A DNA stretch of 64,000 nucleotides from Branchiostoma floridae (Eukaryota; Chordata; Leptocardii; Amphioxiformes; Branchiostomatidae). The translations under genes were made by a program, and so were the position numbers. Shown in pieces: positions 62,451-64,000 of the stretch. The first letter of the stretch is position 1; each line of letters starts with the position of its first letter. The stretch is taken from the NCBI RefSeq assembly GCF_000003815.2, contig NC_049985.1, positions 11,647,699 to 11,711,698 on the forward strand, in the 5' to 3' direction. The notes beneath the pieces were generated by a model. That model saw nothing but the letters and a program-made list of their open reading frames with translations, had not been told where the DNA came from and made no database searches.

Positions 62451-62832
62451 TTATTGAAGAGTAGTATCCGTTGTCATCTCACCACATGTACAGATTCAAC
62501 ATAGAAAAACAAACACATGCAGCTATGAAAAATACATTTTACTATCACAGTTTTAAAATCAAGATGAAATCAAAATGATGCCCTTAAAATGAGAGAAAAG
62601 ATTATGTGAGCGAGCTAGCTCCTAAATAATTGATTACCCCTGGCCCTGTATATGCTAGAGTTGGTGACTCGTGACAACCAAACGTAATACTTCTCATCAT
62701 GATGACGAATGCACCGAATTTGAAGAACTTGCAAACATCCACCGGGATAATCATGTCATCTATTCCACTTACCCACTTCTGACCAATTGTATTCTTTACC
62801 GGGTGGGGTGGTAAGAATTCCCGGCCACTACT

Positions 62833-62973
62833 TAGCCTCTTCCAGGCTCCACAGGTCGCTGGAGAAAAACAATTGGCCAAAGAGACAGGTAAAATGTCAG
62901 AAGGGTTAGCTGGACGTCCTTGGTCTATTTGGCCAATTTTTCATATTTTTCCTGCGACTATTGGAGCCTGGAA
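62833..62973. mobile_element. Palindromic element, relative of 18753-19045
   Basis: The left part, agcctcttccaggctccac, is followed by aggtcgctgg; the right part, ggagcctggaa, is preceded by the inverse of the same sequence (cctgcgact). The left terminus differs from 18806-18824 at one position. The outer limits are uncertain. Confidence 0.6.
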
Positions 62974-62979
62974 CACTGT

Positions 62980-64000
62980 AACACTGAATTGAGATCCGAA
63001 TTCGGTATGGTATCAACTTTTCTTGTTATCAAAGATCCTAGCCGTCTGACAGAAAGTACAAAGCATAACAAAACTTGTAACTGTACAGAATATCAAACAG
63101 AGTACAGATTTTATAGACAACGCACAACCCCTCGAAACAAAATCGGTTCTACCATGCTACAACCCCTGCGATGCTTAATGGTTTGTCCCTCACGTCCAGA
63201 GTGTAGGTCCTTGAACTCCACGCAACGATCTCTGTTTACGGTGAGGGAGAGAGCAAAAGTCCTCTGACCGTCTGAGAACCGCCGCAGTGTGACTAATGTT
63301 TGCGAAGGGATGGCTCATCTTCGTGGACAGTATCTCACCGACTAGTCTCTTTCCTGTCGGTCATCTCTAAACTGGACCATGCTGGCCAAATTTGAGAAAA
63401 TGTGCAAGTCACAATGTAAGCATGTTTTTAGTGAGACGGAAACAAGGAATAGCTTTCCGATATTTCGGGTTGTGGTCGATAATTTAAACACGAGAAAGTT
63501 CCAAAGCGCTGAACGGATATAGGTTACCCAGTGGATAAAGGTGAACTAGCGTTATATACTACGGGAGTCTTTATCATGTCGGGCGAAAATTACTTATTAA
63601 CGATTTCTAACGTTAACGTTCTACCAATAAGGATTTTGCTGCAGTACTGAGAAGAAATTAGGATTTTACAAAAAGCACCCGAGTATGAATTTCAAGCAGA
63701 CACGTAACATTAAAAGCACGAATATGCAGAAAAACATTTAAAGCGTCGCAAAATAACCGTTACATCTGCTTGGCTTATCTCTGGTTTATCCCCATCACAA
63801 CTTGCTTCTAATTTTAGCCTTTATGTAGTACACTACTCCATATACTATTGGCAGCTCATGAACCCACACCCCTTTCCCTTACGTGTGTTGTTTTCAAATG
63901 GCGACACACAAGTCAACGTATATAACGCAGTAACCATTGGCGGCTGCCATTATACATGCCAAATATTACCATTTAACTAGCTCATACTAGCTACCACCGG
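62980..64000. other. Intergenic, no gene recognised (window end)
   Basis: No conserved coding sequence, splice-flanked exon or clear repeat was recognised on either strand. Confidence 0.45.

Noticed and set aside
1-64000. CRISPR arrays, operons or prokaryotic mobile elements
   Set aside because: The sequence is clearly eukaryotic: spliced genes, SINEs, AATAAA signals. The tandem repeats lack repeat-spacer structure.

Overview
The window looks like a piece of an invertebrate deuterostome genome, most probably a cephalochordate (amphioxus, Branchiostoma-like). Genes carry many short, GT-AG-bounded exons separated by introns of a few hundred to a few thousand bases. The conserved proteins resemble vertebrate ASCC3, the steryl-sulfatase group, TMEM129, TRPC and Mastermind-like proteins but appear as single copies. 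The intergenic DNA is full of small palindromic and SINE-like elements. The species call is inference from protein resemblance and architecture; no database search was possible. One 100-base run of N (6217-6316) shows this is a draft assembly.

Layout. 1-2600: no recognisable gene; it holds a 433-bp inverted-repeat element with a perfect 9-bp target duplication. 2629-7540: a tandem pair of intronless class A GPCR genes on the minus strand. 7624-17415 (+): the C-terminal 17 exons of ASCC3; its 5' exons are not in the window, so the GPCR pair may lie antisense inside a large ASCC3 intron. The ASCC3 introns carry two copies of one tRNA-derived SINE, another tRNA-like head and a 5S rRNA-derived SINE. 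19050-23640: little recognisable. 23962-28062 (+): an eight-part locus (seven coding exons) for a membrane-anchored steryl-sulfatase-like enzyme. 28495-29090: a degenerate ~150-bp tandem array. 31267-32604 (+): two-exon TMEM129, an ER E3 ubiquitin ligase. 37421-48328 (+): a 13-exon TRPC-like cation channel with an unusual pore. 51434-60322 (-): Mastermind-like Notch co-activator in two coding exons separated by a 6-kb intron. 60323-64000: Mastermind upstream region plus three inverted-repeat elements.

Functional links. These are unrelated housekeeping and signalling genes (ribosome quality control/DNA repair, sulfate ester hydrolysis, ERAD, calcium entry, Notch transcription) and I see no sign that they form one pathway or cluster. 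TRPC and Mastermind-like are convergent, with roughly 0.5 kb between their likely polyadenylation sites.

I do not see a clear new multi-gene system. The most interesting signals are a family of TAGCCT...AGGCTA palindromic elements making 9-bp target duplications, the TRPC-like channel without the usual LFW pore motif, the GPCR pair without the DRY arginine, and a 34-bp tandem repeat that triplicates the Mastermind 3' splice site.
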